A stretch of DNA of 64,000 nt. Source: UBA117 sp049975245 (GTDB lineage Archaea > Methanobacteriota > Methanobacteria > Methanobacteriales > Methanobacteriaceae). Below, one piece after another: positions 27,634 to 36,443 of this stretch. Below the pieces are notes generated by a model. The model was given only the letters and a program-made list of their open reading frames with translations. It was not told the origin of the DNA and made no database searches. The DNA is taken from assembly GCA_049975245.1 (NCBI GenBank), contig JBNGDB010000010.1, positions 1 to 64,000 on the forward strand. Direction: 5' to 3'. Position 1 is the first letter of the stretch. Each line of letters opens with the position of its first letter. The translations under genes and the position numbers were made by a program.

Positions 27634-28146
27634 TTATAGTAACCTAAGATCATAGTTTTTGGAAATTAACAACTTTAAATACATAATTTTTTTATCTAGA
27701 ACACTCATTTTATCCTTTTTGCTGCGATATAGTTCCATATATTTAGCTCGATCTAAATCAGTTTGTTTATATTCCCTTTTCATATCTTCATGTAGTTTAA
27801 TTAGGCTTTTTTTGATAATTTCATCTTTTTGTTTAGTAATAGAATTGATTTCTTCTTTTTTAAGATCAATTTCTTTTACAAAATCTTTGTCAATATTTTT
27901 TAAATCATCAACATCTTTTTCCAGGGTTTTAAGAAGTTTTTTCATTTCAGGATCATCATTACTCAATAGATTCTCTTTGAGTTCAATTATTTTTTCTGCT
28001 GTATTTATAACTTTATCATCATGTATAACTTTTTTAGACTCTAATTTACTTAATTCATCCTCAAATTTTTTTATTGATTTTTCCATAGAATTAACTTTAT
28101 TTAATACTCCAGCATCTTCTAAAAATTCATTTAATTCAGTTATAAT
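27634..28146 (-). CDS. coiled-coil protein with probable ATT/ATA start
   Basis: A highly charged, helix-only protein rich in Lys, Glu, Asp and Leu in heptad-like spacing along almost its whole length; it should be a long cytosolic coiled coil. I recognise no family. The first in-frame ATG (28086) has no ribosome site. Upstream, GGAGAGGT (28148-28155) is followed by ATT (28146) and ATA (28143), and the next 19 codons read as a natural N-terminus (TELNEFLEDAGVLNKVNS). I therefore extend the gene to 28146 and note that 28143 or 28086 remain possible. No operon partners. Confidence 0.55.
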   Translation of the reverse strand: MITELNEFLEDAGVLNKVNSMEKSIKKFEDELSKLESKKVIHDDKVINTAEKIIELKENLLSNDDPEMKKLLKTLEKDVDDLKNIDKDFVKEIDLKKEEINSITKQKDEIIKKSLIKLHEDMKREYKQTDLDRAKYMELYRSKKDKMSVLDKKIMYLKLLISKNYDLRLL

Positions 28147-28447
28147 AACCTCTCCATGTAACTTGTGATTATCAAAAAATAAATTGCAAATTTAGTCGAT
28201 AAATAAAAACTAAAGATTTCGATTCTTTGATTGTAAATGTATTGTTTTACATTTCATTTAATACTTATGAAAATTATGAAAAATTATTATAAAAATTTAT
28301 TTTTTACATTATTAGTATTTAAAACATATAAAAAATTAAATATTCAATTATAAAGGCTTTAAATTAACAAAAATGCTTTTATTAGTCATAAAAATCTTAA
28401 AAAAATTATATTAATTTTTAAACTATGCATTGTATTAAAAAAATAAA
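28147..28447. other. gene-free stretch
   Basis: About 300 bases of AT-rich DNA between two minus-strand genes. It should hold the promoter of the coiled-coil gene and the terminator region of the transglutaminase gene. I see no open frame, RNA gene or repeat in it. Confidence 0.5.
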
Positions 28448-29434
28448 TTAGAAAGGTAATTGAGCATATCTACCTTTCCAATACAGTATTTTGCAGTTAT
28501 TTTGTGTTCCTAATGTGTTTCTAGAGCTTGTTGGATCAGCTGTATACCATTTACCATTTACATAGAGTTCTGCCCAAATGTGTCCCACAGTCATACTTGT
28601 AAATTCACATTGTGCATGTGCATATTTTGCTGGTATTCCAGATGCCCTGGAAAGAGCTATCAATAAATGACTTTGGTCTATACAGTTGGCACATTTGCGT
28701 TCCATAGTCTGAATGGCGCCGTATTTGGTATTGTAGTAGAAGGTGTAACTAACTTTATCTCTAACCCATTTAAATAAAGCATTAGCTTTATCATAATTAG
28801 AAGTTAGTCCACTAGTAATAGAATTAGCCAGAGATTTTATTCTAGAATCTGTTGATTGACAATTGTTAGTAGAATTTAGATACTGTTTGAGTTCATCATC
28901 TTGTTTATCTAGTTCAGACTGCTTTACATATTTGTAAGCGTATTTAGTTTGGTATTTGTAGGCTGTTCTATATTTCCATTTGTATTTCCATTTGTAGGTC
29001 CACTTATAGGTCCACTTATAGCTGTAAGAAGATTTCCAGTAGTATTTCCATCGTCCATAGGATTTATACCAGCGTTTGTAACTACGTTTATAAGTTTTTT
29101 TGTAATACTTTTTGTACCAAGACTTATAATAGCTCTTATATTTTTGTTTATAAGATGTTTTTACTGTATAACTGTATTTTACTTTAACTAGGGGATCTTC
29201 TGTAGTTACAGTGCTATTGGAACTGTTTGTTTGATTTGTGACATTTTCTGTAGGTGTATTGTTTGTACTACCAGTATCATTTTGCAAATTTTCTGTTGAA
29301 TTTTGTTCTAAGTTTTCTAAGTTGTTTTCAGTGTTCAATAAAGTCTGATTTTCATCGGTAGCGTTGACACTTGTTATAGTTACTGTCATAACGCTAACTA
29401 TTAGGAATGCTGCTAATAATAATCGCCGCGTAAT
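28448..29434 (-). CDS. secreted transglutaminase-like protein with Tyr/Lys/Trp-rich tract
   Basis: A surface protein of about 328 residues. A signal peptide (RRLLLAAFLIVSVMTVTITS) is followed by an Asn/Thr/Ser-rich linker (glycosylation-like NxS/T sites), a cationic aromatic tract of about 84 residues made of YK, WK and YKW units, and a C-terminal transglutaminase/protease-like domain with Cys in ANCIDQSHLL, His in VGHIWAEL and Asp in TADPTS (about C251, H285, D300). Such domains in Methanobacteriales are often cell-wall (pseudomurein) peptidases or cross-linkers; that is an inference. Start: GGAGGCGG is seven bases before ATT 29434, exactly where a start belongs, whereas the open frame's only upstream initiator, TTG 29458, has no ribosome site. 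Confidence 0.75.
   Translation of the reverse strand: MTRRLLLAAFLIVSVMTVTITSVNATDENQTLLNTENNLENLEQNSTENLQNDTGSTNNTPTENVTNQTNSSNSTVTTEDPLVKVKYSYTVKTSYKQKYKSYYKSWYKKYYKKTYKRSYKRWYKSYGRWKYYWKSSYSYKWTYKWTYKWKYKWKYRTAYKYQTKYAYKYVKQSELDKQDDELKQYLNSTNNCQSTDSRIKSLANSITSGLTSNYDKANALFKWVRDKVSYTFYYNTKYGAIQTMERKCANCIDQSHLLIALSRASGIPAKYAHAQCEFTSMTVGHIWAELYVNGKWYTADPTSSRNTLGTQNNCKILYWKGRYAQLPF
28925..29176 (-). repeat. low-complexity Tyr/Lys/Trp coding repeat
   Basis: Codons for about 84 residues consist almost only of Tyr, Lys, Trp, Ser, Thr and Arg. In the last third, units such as YKWT and YKWK repeat in tandem with near-identical DNA (TCCATTTGTA and TCCACTTATA units on the plus strand). The frame is intact. 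Confidence 0.8.
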
Positions 29435-30253
29435 TTTACCGCCTCCAACCCAATACAAGATTTATTTATTTCATAACCCGGAAGATATAACAATTTTTGA
29501 ATACCTTTTAAATGGGGATGATAACTTGTTTGGGGATGGAAATAAAATATTTTTGATAGTATTTAAAGTTTGTTATTTATTTTCCACCAAAAAACTTTAT
29601 TAAAACTTATTTATTTTTTTTAAACTGTTTTAAAACGAATTATATTAGTGAATATAGAATTCTCTGTCTTTATATTTTATTTATCTAAATGTTCATTTTT
29701 AATGGCTCTTTTCATCTATAAACAGTTAAATGCGTCTTCTTTAATCCTCATTTAAGGAAGTTTTTTTAAAATTAAAGTAAAATTATAATTTAAATTATCT
29801 TGGCATCCATATTTCCTTTTTTTATCATTTAAATTCATAAATATGTGATTTATCTTTAAAAAGACAATTTATATCTTATTTAAATCTTAAACTCTTTTTG
29901 GATAGATTTAAATAACTGGTCAAACTTGATTTAAGGTACTGCCAATAATAAATTATTATTCTATTCTTTTTTTTACTAATTTAAATAAATTATTAACATT
30001 GAATTATTTTAATTTGTATATTAAACAGTTAAAATCAATTTTAAAGATTTATTTAATCTTTAAAAATCAAAATGAATTTGATATTATATGAAAATCTGTT
30101 TTTGCTTTATTAAATCCAATATTATAATTTGACATTATATTAAAAATTCTAGCAAAAATTTATATATAAGTTCTCTTTAACATTAATCGATTTTTCGATA
30201 TTCATAAATGATTTTTCAAGTTATAATCTGTAAGTTATTGAATGGGTGTTTCA
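29435..30253. other. long gene-free intergenic region between divergent genes
   Basis: About 800 bases of very AT-rich DNA. I see no convincing open frame on either strand and no structured RNA. It must contain the promoters of the minus-strand transglutaminase gene and of trkA; a TATA-like TTTATATATAAG at 30158-30169 would serve trkA with a leader of about 60 bases. The rest is unexplained. Confidence 0.5.
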
Positions 30254-30904
30254 ATGTATGTTGTAATCATGGGCGGAGGAAGAGTAGGTTTAAACTTAGC
30301 CAAGGCTTTAGTGCTGGGAGGGCACGATATTACTCTTATAGAATCTGACGACATTTTATGCGGTGAGGTAGCTTCCGAATTAGATGCATTGGTCATATGC
30401 GGAAATGGTTCAGATAAAAAAACCTTAGAAGAAGCTAATATCAAAGATGCAGATGTTTTTGTTGCAGCTACTGGAAATGACGAATCCAATCTCCTATCCT
30501 GTATAATGGTTAAGGATTATGATATCAATAAGATAATTGCCAGAGTTACAGATCCAAATCATGAGAAGGTTTTTTTAAAGATAGGGGTAGACGCCGTGGT
30601 AAGTCCAGAACTAACAGCTGCAAGTTATCTCGAAAAAGTTATAATTAGACCAAAAGTAGCAGATTTAGTTGTATTAGGGAGAGGAGATGCAGAAATTCTA
30701 GATATAACTGTTGCAAACAACCAAATAATCGGAAAAAAGATAGGGGACATTAATCCTACCGAAGATTATATGATCTGTGCCATGCACGAAAATGAAGAAA
30801 TTATTATCCCTAAACCAGATATGATCCTTAAAAAGGGAGATAAAGTTTCTATTCTAGCTAAAACTAAAGCAGTGCGAAAGGTAGTTAATAAGTTCATGGT
30901 ATAA
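30254..30904 (+). CDS. trkA: TrkA family potassium uptake regulatory protein
   Basis: A protein of about 216 residues with a TrkA-N domain (MGGGRVGLNLAKAL Rossmann loop, acidic ESD after strand two, GNGSD) and a TrkA-C domain (about 140-216, GRGDAEILDI to KKGDKVSIL). It is a single RCK unit that binds NAD(H) or nucleotides and gates a membrane K+ transporter of the TrkH/KtrB class. No trkH is adjacent, so the partner is encoded elsewhere. ATG 30254 lies behind GGGTG; the ATG at 30242 would put that site inside the gene. Monocistronic with a long upstream region. Confidence 0.93.
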   Translation: MYVVIMGGGRVGLNLAKALVLGGHDITLIESDDILCGEVASELDALVICGNGSDKKTLEEANIKDADVFVAATGNDESNLLSCIMVKDYDINKIIARVTDPNHEKVFLKIGVDAVVSPELTAASYLEKVIIRPKVADLVVLGRGDAEILDITVANNQIIGKKIGDINPTEDYMICAMHENEEIIIPKPDMILKKGDKVSILAKTKAVRKVVNKFMV

Positions 30905-31028
30905 AATTTTTCTAGAATTAAAAATTGTAAAATTAATTCTCTTTATAAATTACGGATTCTTAATTTTTATTAGATAGATGCTTATTTTTAAACAAATTTT
31001 ATATACTCTATCATATTAAGTTTTTATA

Positions 31029-31802
31029 ATGAATGAAAATCTAAAAACTAGATTTTGGGAAATAGACTTGTTAAGAGGTCTTGCCATCATATTAATGATA
31101 ATATTCCATTTTATTTTCGATTTAAATTATTTTAATATTTACAATTTTAATTTAAGCTCGGGATTTCTTTGGTGGTTTGCAAGAATTATTGCAAGTATAT
31201 TCATACTTCTAGTAGGGGTCTCTTTAACCCTGAGCTATTCTAGAAACAGGTTATTAAAAATAAATGTTAAAAAACATTCTTACTTTATAAAATATCTAAA
31301 AAGAGGTTTAAAAATATTTTTTTATGGCCTTCTAATAACCATTATCACTTGGATTTTCCTAAAAGAGGATTTAATTATTTTTGGAATACTCCATTTTATT
31401 GGTCTGGCAATAATATTGGAATATCCCTTTATTAAATATAAATATTTAAACCTAACCATGGGAATGGTTATTATATTATCAGGGATTTTTTTGAGCTTTT
31501 TTCGATTTGAGTTCTATTATTTGACGTGGCTAGGATTTATACCATATAATCTATATACTGTGGATTATTTTCCTCTCCTGCCCTGGTTAGGAATAGTTTC
31601 TTTAGGTTTATTTTTAGGCAACATGCTTTACCCAAATTATCAAAGAATCTATCATTCGCCTGATCTATCAAAAAAAATAAGTGTAAAATTTTTATGCTTT
31701 TTAGGAAGAAATTCGTTGATTATTTATTTAATACATCAACCAATATTAATAGCAGTTCTATATCTGTATGGGGGACTAAATATAACTTTATTATCTATTT
31801 AA
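31029..31802 (+). CDS. DUF1624 heparan-alpha-glucosaminide acetyltransferase-like membrane protein
   Basis: A 257-residue membrane protein with about seven helices. The N-terminal RFWEIDLLRGLAIILMIIFH is the hallmark of DUF1624 and the wider acyltransferase-3/HGSNAT group, where a His near the first helix takes part in acetyl transfer across the membrane. It may modify a surface polymer or glycan, but the substrate is unknown. TATA-like TTTTATATAC (30997-31006) is about 25 bases before the ATG and no ribosome site is present, so the mRNA is probably leaderless or nearly so. Confidence 0.82.
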   Translation: MNENLKTRFWEIDLLRGLAIILMIIFHFIFDLNYFNIYNFNLSSGFLWWFARIIASIFILLVGVSLTLSYSRNRLLKINVKKHSYFIKYLKRGLKIFFYGLLITIITWIFLKEDLIIFGILHFIGLAIILEYPFIKYKYLNLTMGMVIILSGIFLSFFRFEFYYLTWLGFIPYNLYTVDYFPLLPWLGIVSLGLFLGNMLYPNYQRIYHSPDLSKKISVKFLCFLGRNSLIIYLIHQPILIAVLYLYGGLNITLLSI

Positions 31803-32027
31803 AGTATTATTAATAACTCATGAAGATTATAAACAATCTTTTTGGAGTTTAATTTTATGATTAATAAAAAAGACTAACAATTAAATAACAAATTACGAGT
31901 AATATACTAGAATGTAGAAGATTTAGCCTATTAAAAAAAATGAAATATTTAAAAAAATTTGAAAGCTAGATCATATTTTAGTTTATTAATTTAATTTAAA
32001 TTTATTTAAGATGTGTATGGTGTGATT

Positions 32028-33407
32028 ATGAATATTATAGAAAAGTTAAAATCAATTAAAAATCAGGATTTTACAGCTTCAGATAATCTAGGAGATTTTA
32101 TAGAAAAAATAGACAAATTGAATCCTAATATAAATGTATTTTTAGATATAAAAAAGGATGAAGCTGTTAAAACTGCGGAAAATATTGATTCTAAAATTAA
32201 AAATAATGAAAAACTTCGTAAGTTGGCAGGTCTTGTAGTAGCTGTGAAAAGTAATATTAATGTGGAAGATTTTAAAATAAGCGCTGCATCAAAAACATTA
32301 GATAACTATCTGGGTAGTTACGATGCCACTGTTATACAAAGAATTAAGCAGGAAGATGGAATTATAATTGGAATGACTAATATGGATGAATTTGCTGCAG
32401 GAAGTTCCACAGAAACTTCATATTATGGCTACACAGAGAATCCTGCTGCGCCTGGAAGAATTCCTGGTGGTTCTAGTGGAGGAAGTGCTGCCGCCATAGC
32501 TGCAAATCTCTGCGATCTAAGTTTAGGTTCTGATACGGGAGGATCAATTCGTAATCCAGCATCTCATTGCGGAGTAATCGGATTTAAACCAACATATGGG
32601 GCTGTTTCCAGGCAAGGGCTACTGGATTTAGCTATGAGTTTTGATCAAATTGGTCCTTTTGCTTCTGATTATAGTGGAATAGCAGTTATGATGGATACTA
32701 TAGCTGGTTTTGATCCCCGTGAGTGCACCACCATCGACTGGGAAGTACCTAAATTTATGGATGTAGGATCTGAAAATTCTAAAGATTCTCTTAAAGGTAT
32801 CAAGGTGGGTGTAGTAAAACAATTCATGAGTGTGTCTGATGATAAGATAGTCAATATTATTGAAGAAAGCATTGATAAAATGGTGGATATGGGGGCTGAA
32901 GTAGTTGAATTAAGCTTTGATCATATTGATTTATGCCTACCTACTTACTACCTAATTAACTATGTAGAATTTTTCTCAGCCACTAGAAAATATGACGGAA
33001 GAAAATATGGTTACAAGATCGAAGATGTTTGTGGTGAAGAAGTTCTAAGAAGAATACACATGGGTTCATATATAAGTCAGAAAGAATTCAGCGGCAAATA
33101 TTATAAAAAAGCTCTGCAAGCCAGATCTTTAATACGAAATGAGATGAAAAAATTATTAGCTGACGTAGATGTGATTGCAGGCCCCACGGTACCTAAATTA
33201 CCTCATAAAGTAGGTAAAACACTTGATCCCCTGGAAATGTATGCTTATGATGTACTGACAGTAATAGCAAACCTTGCGGGGATACCGGCTGCAAGCATGA
33301 ACGCAGGTCAAGTTAATGGTGTACCTGTTGGTCTTCAAATACAAGCTAAACCACTAGACGACAGTAAAATAATCCAATTAATACAATCAATGGAAGAAGT
33401 TAATTAA
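32028..33407 (+). CDS. gatA: aspartyl/glutamyl-tRNA amidotransferase subunit A
   Basis: A 459-residue amidase-signature protein. The Ser-cisSer-Lys triad is visible: Lys in VVAVKSNI, cis-Ser in GGSSGGSAAAIAAN and the catalytic Ser in GSDTGGSIRNPA. TNMDEFAAGSSTE and GVPVGLQI are further GatA marks. With GatB and GatC it converts Asp-tRNA(Asn), and in some organisms Glu-tRNA(Gln), to the amidated form; in archaea with GatDE the GatCAB complex is used for Asn. gatB and gatC are not adjacent here. ATG 32028 sits behind GGTGTGATT; an in-frame ATG 15 bases upstream overlaps that site. Confidence 0.94.
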   Translation: MNIIEKLKSIKNQDFTASDNLGDFIEKIDKLNPNINVFLDIKKDEAVKTAENIDSKIKNNEKLRKLAGLVVAVKSNINVEDFKISAASKTLDNYLGSYDATVIQRIKQEDGIIIGMTNMDEFAAGSSTETSYYGYTENPAAPGRIPGGSSGGSAAAIAANLCDLSLGSDTGGSIRNPASHCGVIGFKPTYGAVSRQGLLDLAMSFDQIGPFASDYSGIAVMMDTIAGFDPRECTTIDWEVPKFMDVGSENSKDSLKGIKVGVVKQFMSVSDDKIVNIIEESIDKMVDMGAEVVELSFDHIDLCLPTYYLINYVEFFSATRKYDGRKYGYKIEDVCGEEVLRRIHMGSYISQKEFSGKYYKKALQARSLIRNEMKKLLADVDVIAGPTVPKLPHKVGKTLDPLEMYAYDVLTVIANLAGIPAASMNAGQVNGVPVGLQIQAKPLDDSKIIQLIQSMEEVN

Positions 33408-33526
33408 AGATTTAAAACAAGATAGTTAAGAATAAACCATTTATATAAGTTTTAAAAATTGTTTAAAATCATTTTAAATAAAATAAAAAGTTTTTGAGAA
33501 TATTTATTCAATAAATAAGGATTCAA

Positions 33527-35029
33527 ATGAAAATAGGACTTTTATACGTTAAGGGAGCCTTACCAGTATTTGAAAATTTTGGAAATTTACCCACTCACTT
33601 GGTTAAACCAAATGGTATGGTAAATGGTAAAAGAGCTAATGAAATCTTAGATGGACTTATAATTCCTGGTGGGACAATTGTAGAATCTCAAAGTATAAAT
33701 CAGGACTTAGCACAGGAAATAATGAAAATGAACAAGAAGGAATTGTTCATATTGGGGATGTGCTCAGGGTTTCAAGTGTTGGCCAAAAAAACAGATATAG
33801 GCCGAAAGTCTCCTTGTCCCATAGAAAAAGAGGGTTTAGGCATTTTGGATGTATCATTTAGTCCAATGATTAGTAATGATAGAGTTGAGGCCATAATAAC
33901 TGATAATTCATTTTTAACCCAAGGACTAGTTAATCAGATAGTAACTGGATTTCATTGTCACACATATGGAAAAATTGAGGGAGAAGCAACTCCATTATTC
34001 TATTCAAGTGTTAAAAGAACAGATTATAAAGATAATCCTCTAAAAGTATTATCTGGAGTTAGAAATGATGAAGGAAATGTAATTGGAACTATGCTTCACG
34101 GATGTCTGGATGAAAACCCGTTATTGGTGAACAATATACTAAGTTATGTTGGTGCAGACGAAACTGATTTTTTAAAAATAAAGGAAAAGAATAAGAATCT
34201 CATAAAATCTATGAAAAGTGAAATTGGGATAGACACTAATCTAATCGTAAGAAAATCTACTAAAACTATTTTTAAGCCAACCAAAAATATTCCACCTATG
34301 ATAATGATAGCTAGCACAGGTTCTGACTCTGGCAAAACATTTTTAACCACGGGTATTGTAGGAGTTCTGAGAAGTAAAGGTTACAAAGTAGGTGTTTTGA
34401 AGGTTGGTCCTGACATTAGGGATATTGTACCTTCACTTTACCTGAACAAAGAAAATATGGAGTCTTTTTCTTCAATAAAAATTGGCCATTTAGGATGGAA
34501 AAAACTAGAAGAAGTTTTAATCCACTTAAAAAATAAGGAATATGATTTAGTGATCATTGAAGGAGTTATGAGTGTATTAACCGGATTATTAAATGAAAAA
34601 ATACCATACTCTTCCGCAGAAATTGCAAAAGCTGCTAATATTCCTATTATTTTAGTATCTGCCTGTAATAAGGGCGGTATAGAAAGTGCTGCTGTAGATA
34701 TTGTCGCTCACACATTAATTTTAAATAAAATGGGTATAGAAATCAAAGGAGTTATTTTAAATAAAGTGTATGACAAAAAAATTGCTAAATCTGCTTTTAA
34801 TTATATTAGGGATGAAATTAACCCCCAATACATCTGGGAAATTCCTAAAATAAAAATCACCGAAAGGGGAAACATCCCTGAAGTGGAAATAAAACTGGAA
34901 GATTTCTGTTTGAGTGCTATGAATACAATTGATAAATTTTTAAATGCTGAAGAAATACTCAAAATTGCTAAAAAACCAAATTTTACAGGTTATATGTCCC
35001 ATAAATCGATTTTAGATTTTTTTAGATAA
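33527..35029 (+). CDS. CobQ/CobB-like protein with permuted domains (N-terminal GATase, C-terminal P-loop)
   Basis: A 500-residue protein. The N-terminal half (about 1-205) is a class I glutamine amidotransferase of the CobB/CobQ type: nucleophile in LGMCSGFQVL, GFHCHTYG, and the catalytic His in GTMLHGCLDENP. The C-terminal half (about 258-500) is a dethiobiotin synthetase/CobQ-like P-loop domain with Walker A ASTGSDSGKTFL, KVGPDIRD and VIIEGVMSVL. Canonical CobQ and CobB/CbiA have the reverse order. It probably amidates a carboxylate with glutamine and ATP, possibly in corrinoid or F430-type tetrapyrrole metabolism, but no neighbour proves that; cbiE lies 20 kb away. ATG follows AAGGATTCAA. 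The ACG-start small gene follows by 63 bp. Confidence 0.75.
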   Translation: MKIGLLYVKGALPVFENFGNLPTHLVKPNGMVNGKRANEILDGLIIPGGTIVESQSINQDLAQEIMKMNKKELFILGMCSGFQVLAKKTDIGRKSPCPIEKEGLGILDVSFSPMISNDRVEAIITDNSFLTQGLVNQIVTGFHCHTYGKIEGEATPLFYSSVKRTDYKDNPLKVLSGVRNDEGNVIGTMLHGCLDENPLLVNNILSYVGADETDFLKIKEKNKNLIKSMKSEIGIDTNLIVRKSTKTIFKPTKNIPPMIMIASTGSDSGKTFLTTGIVGVLRSKGYKVGVLKVGPDIRDIVPSLYLNKENMESFSSIKIGHLGWKKLEEVLIHLKNKEYDLVIIEGVMSVLTGLLNEKIPYSSAEIAKAANIPIILVSACNKGGIESAAVDIVAHTLILNKMGIEIKGVILNKVYDKKIAKSAFNYIRDEINPQYIWEIPKIKITERGNIPEVEIKLEDFCLSAMNTIDKFLNAEEILKIAKKPNFTGYMSHKSILDFFR

Positions 35030-35092
35030 TTATAGATTTACATCTTTATATTTACATAAAATGTATGGGGGAGTATCTAAGGAGGTGTTTTA

Positions 35093-35269
35093 ACGCGGAA
35101 ATATAGAGTTAACATTTACAAAGTTGAATCTATCGGAGTGGTTGATTTAGAAGCTGATAATAACATTGAAGCAAGAAAAAAAGCCTTAGAGATTGCTAAA
35201 ACTAAAAAAATTCAATTTAATAAGCCCAAATCTAATTTTATTGCAGAAACATTTTTAGTGGGATGGTAA
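35093..35269 (+). CDS. small 58-residue protein, apparent ACG start
   Basis: The reading frame runs from ACG 35093 to TAA and encodes RKYRVNIYKVESIGVVDLEA and a further charged helical and basic part ending FIAETFLVGW. A beta-hairpin then helix layout (V.L.A......AR.KALE.AK) resembles small DpnD/PcfM-like modules, a weak likeness only. A strong GGAGGT at 35081-35086 lies six bases before the ACG. The frame is closed by TAA just upstream with no ATG, GTG or TTG between, so either ACG is used, or an ATG mutated (or was misread) to ACG. It follows the CobQ-like gene by 63 bp and may be in its operon. Confidence 0.6.
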   Translation, partial: TRKYRVNIYKVESIGVVDLEADNNIEARKKALEIAKTKKIQFNKPKSNFIAETFLVGW

Positions 35270-35332
35270 TAATTTTAACGGTTTTACTATAAACTTTTTA
35301 GAAATATATAAAGTTATAGGATTTAAATCCTT

Positions 35333-36010
35333 TTAATCTGTCTTAAATTCTTTGTAAGCGCTTATTACATCTTCACCACTTAAAAATATTAAGCCGTTTT
35401 TCTCTGCATATTTTTGTGCATCTTCAGTACTTAAAGAGCCACCGGTTGCATCATCCATCATTTCACAGCATACTGCAACTTGAGTAAGACCAGCCATCTC
35501 CATTAGAGCAACACTCATTTCTGTATGGCCTTTTCTTTTCAGGACATGACCTTTAGTTGCCCTAAGTAAGGTAACATGACCTGGTGATCTAAACATTTTA
35601 CCGAAATCTGCCTGTTTTTCATTTTTACAAATTAAACCCAATTCCTTAATGGTTAATGCCCTATCAATGTCGGTAATTCCAGTGAATGTTTCTCTATGAT
35701 TTACAGTTATGGAAAAAGCAGATTTTTCGTCATAAGGTATATCAGTTGGGGACAATTTGTTAAGCACGTGATATTTATCGCTGGCAGCTTCCATTATATC
35801 AGTCATAAATGGAATTCCAAGTTTATCTGAATTTTCTGATGATACGGGTACGCACAAAAGCCCACCAGCATCATTTCTCATAATTGTAACATGTTCAGGT
35901 TTTATAAACTCGGCAGCTAAAATCATATCGGTTTCTCTTTCTCTGTTATCTGCATCAAATACTAATACTATTTCTCCATTTTTTAGAGCTTTTAAAGCTT
36001 TTTGAATCAT
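35333..36010 (-). CDS. ribB: 3,4-dihydroxy-2-butanone 4-phosphate synthase
   Basis: A 225-residue RibB. FDADNRERETDMILAAE is the acidic metal- and substrate-binding loop, followed by TIMRNDAGGLLCVP, FRSPGHVTLL and the conserved RKGHTEMSVALMEMAGL. It converts ribulose 5-phosphate to 3,4-dihydroxy-2-butanone 4-phosphate and formate, which feeds the xylene ring of riboflavin, and thus F420 and FAD. No GTP cyclohydrolase II domain is attached, normal for archaea. It lies 52 bp downstream of ribK on the same strand, forming a small riboflavin operon. Confidence 0.95.
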   Translation of the reverse strand: MIQKALKALKNGEIVLVFDADNRERETDMILAAEFIKPEHVTIMRNDAGGLLCVPVSSENSDKLGIPFMTDIMEAASDKYHVLNKLSPTDIPYDEKSAFSITVNHRETFTGITDIDRALTIKELGLICKNEKQADFGKMFRSPGHVTLLRATKGHVLKRKGHTEMSVALMEMAGLTQVAVCCEMMDDATGGSLSTEDAQKYAEKNGLIFLSGEDVISAYKEFKTD

Positions 36011-36062
36011 ATAATCACAACTTAATCCTTTTTAAATGTATTAATAATTTTTAATTAAAATC

Positions 36063-36443
36063 CTAGTTTTCAAGGTTTATATATACAATATCTCCATCTT
36101 TAAGATTTAATTTATTTCTTAGATGGTAGGGAGCCACAAATTCAAGTAAATCGGAAGAATGATGTGTTTTGATTGGGAATATTACAGCGCCCTCAATTTT
36201 ATTGTTTAGATTAGCCATTAAAAATTTTACATCCCCCAAGTTACCCGAACCTTTAATTGTATCATAATTCTCCTTTGGAATATGTTGGATCTTTGAAAGT
36301 TCTTCATCACTAATTTTTATATTTAAAGTACCTTCATAGGGCTTAAAACCGAGTTTATTAGAAAATTGATCCTTATAGACTTCTTGGCTCATAAAATAAG
36401 CCCCTTCTTTCGATCCTGATACAATAATACCTTTAATTTTCAT
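36063..36443 (-). CDS. ribK: CTP-dependent riboflavin kinase
   Basis: A 126-residue archaeal riboflavin kinase of the MJ0056 type, which makes FMN with CTP as phosphate donor. IKGIIVSGSKEGAYFMS, LGFKPYEGTLNIKI and the C-terminal LRNKLNLKDGDIVYI are conserved. Its length corresponds to the kinase domain only; there is no N-terminal winged helix, so it is not the RbkR regulator fusion. It is transcribed with ribB, which lies downstream. ATG is preceded by GGAGTTAAA. Confidence 0.93.
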   Translation of the reverse strand: MKIKGIIVSGSKEGAYFMSQEVYKDQFSNKLGFKPYEGTLNIKISDEELSKIQHIPKENYDTIKGSGNLGDVKFLMANLNNKIEGAVIFPIKTHHSSDLLEFVAPYHLRNKLNLKDGDIVYINLEN

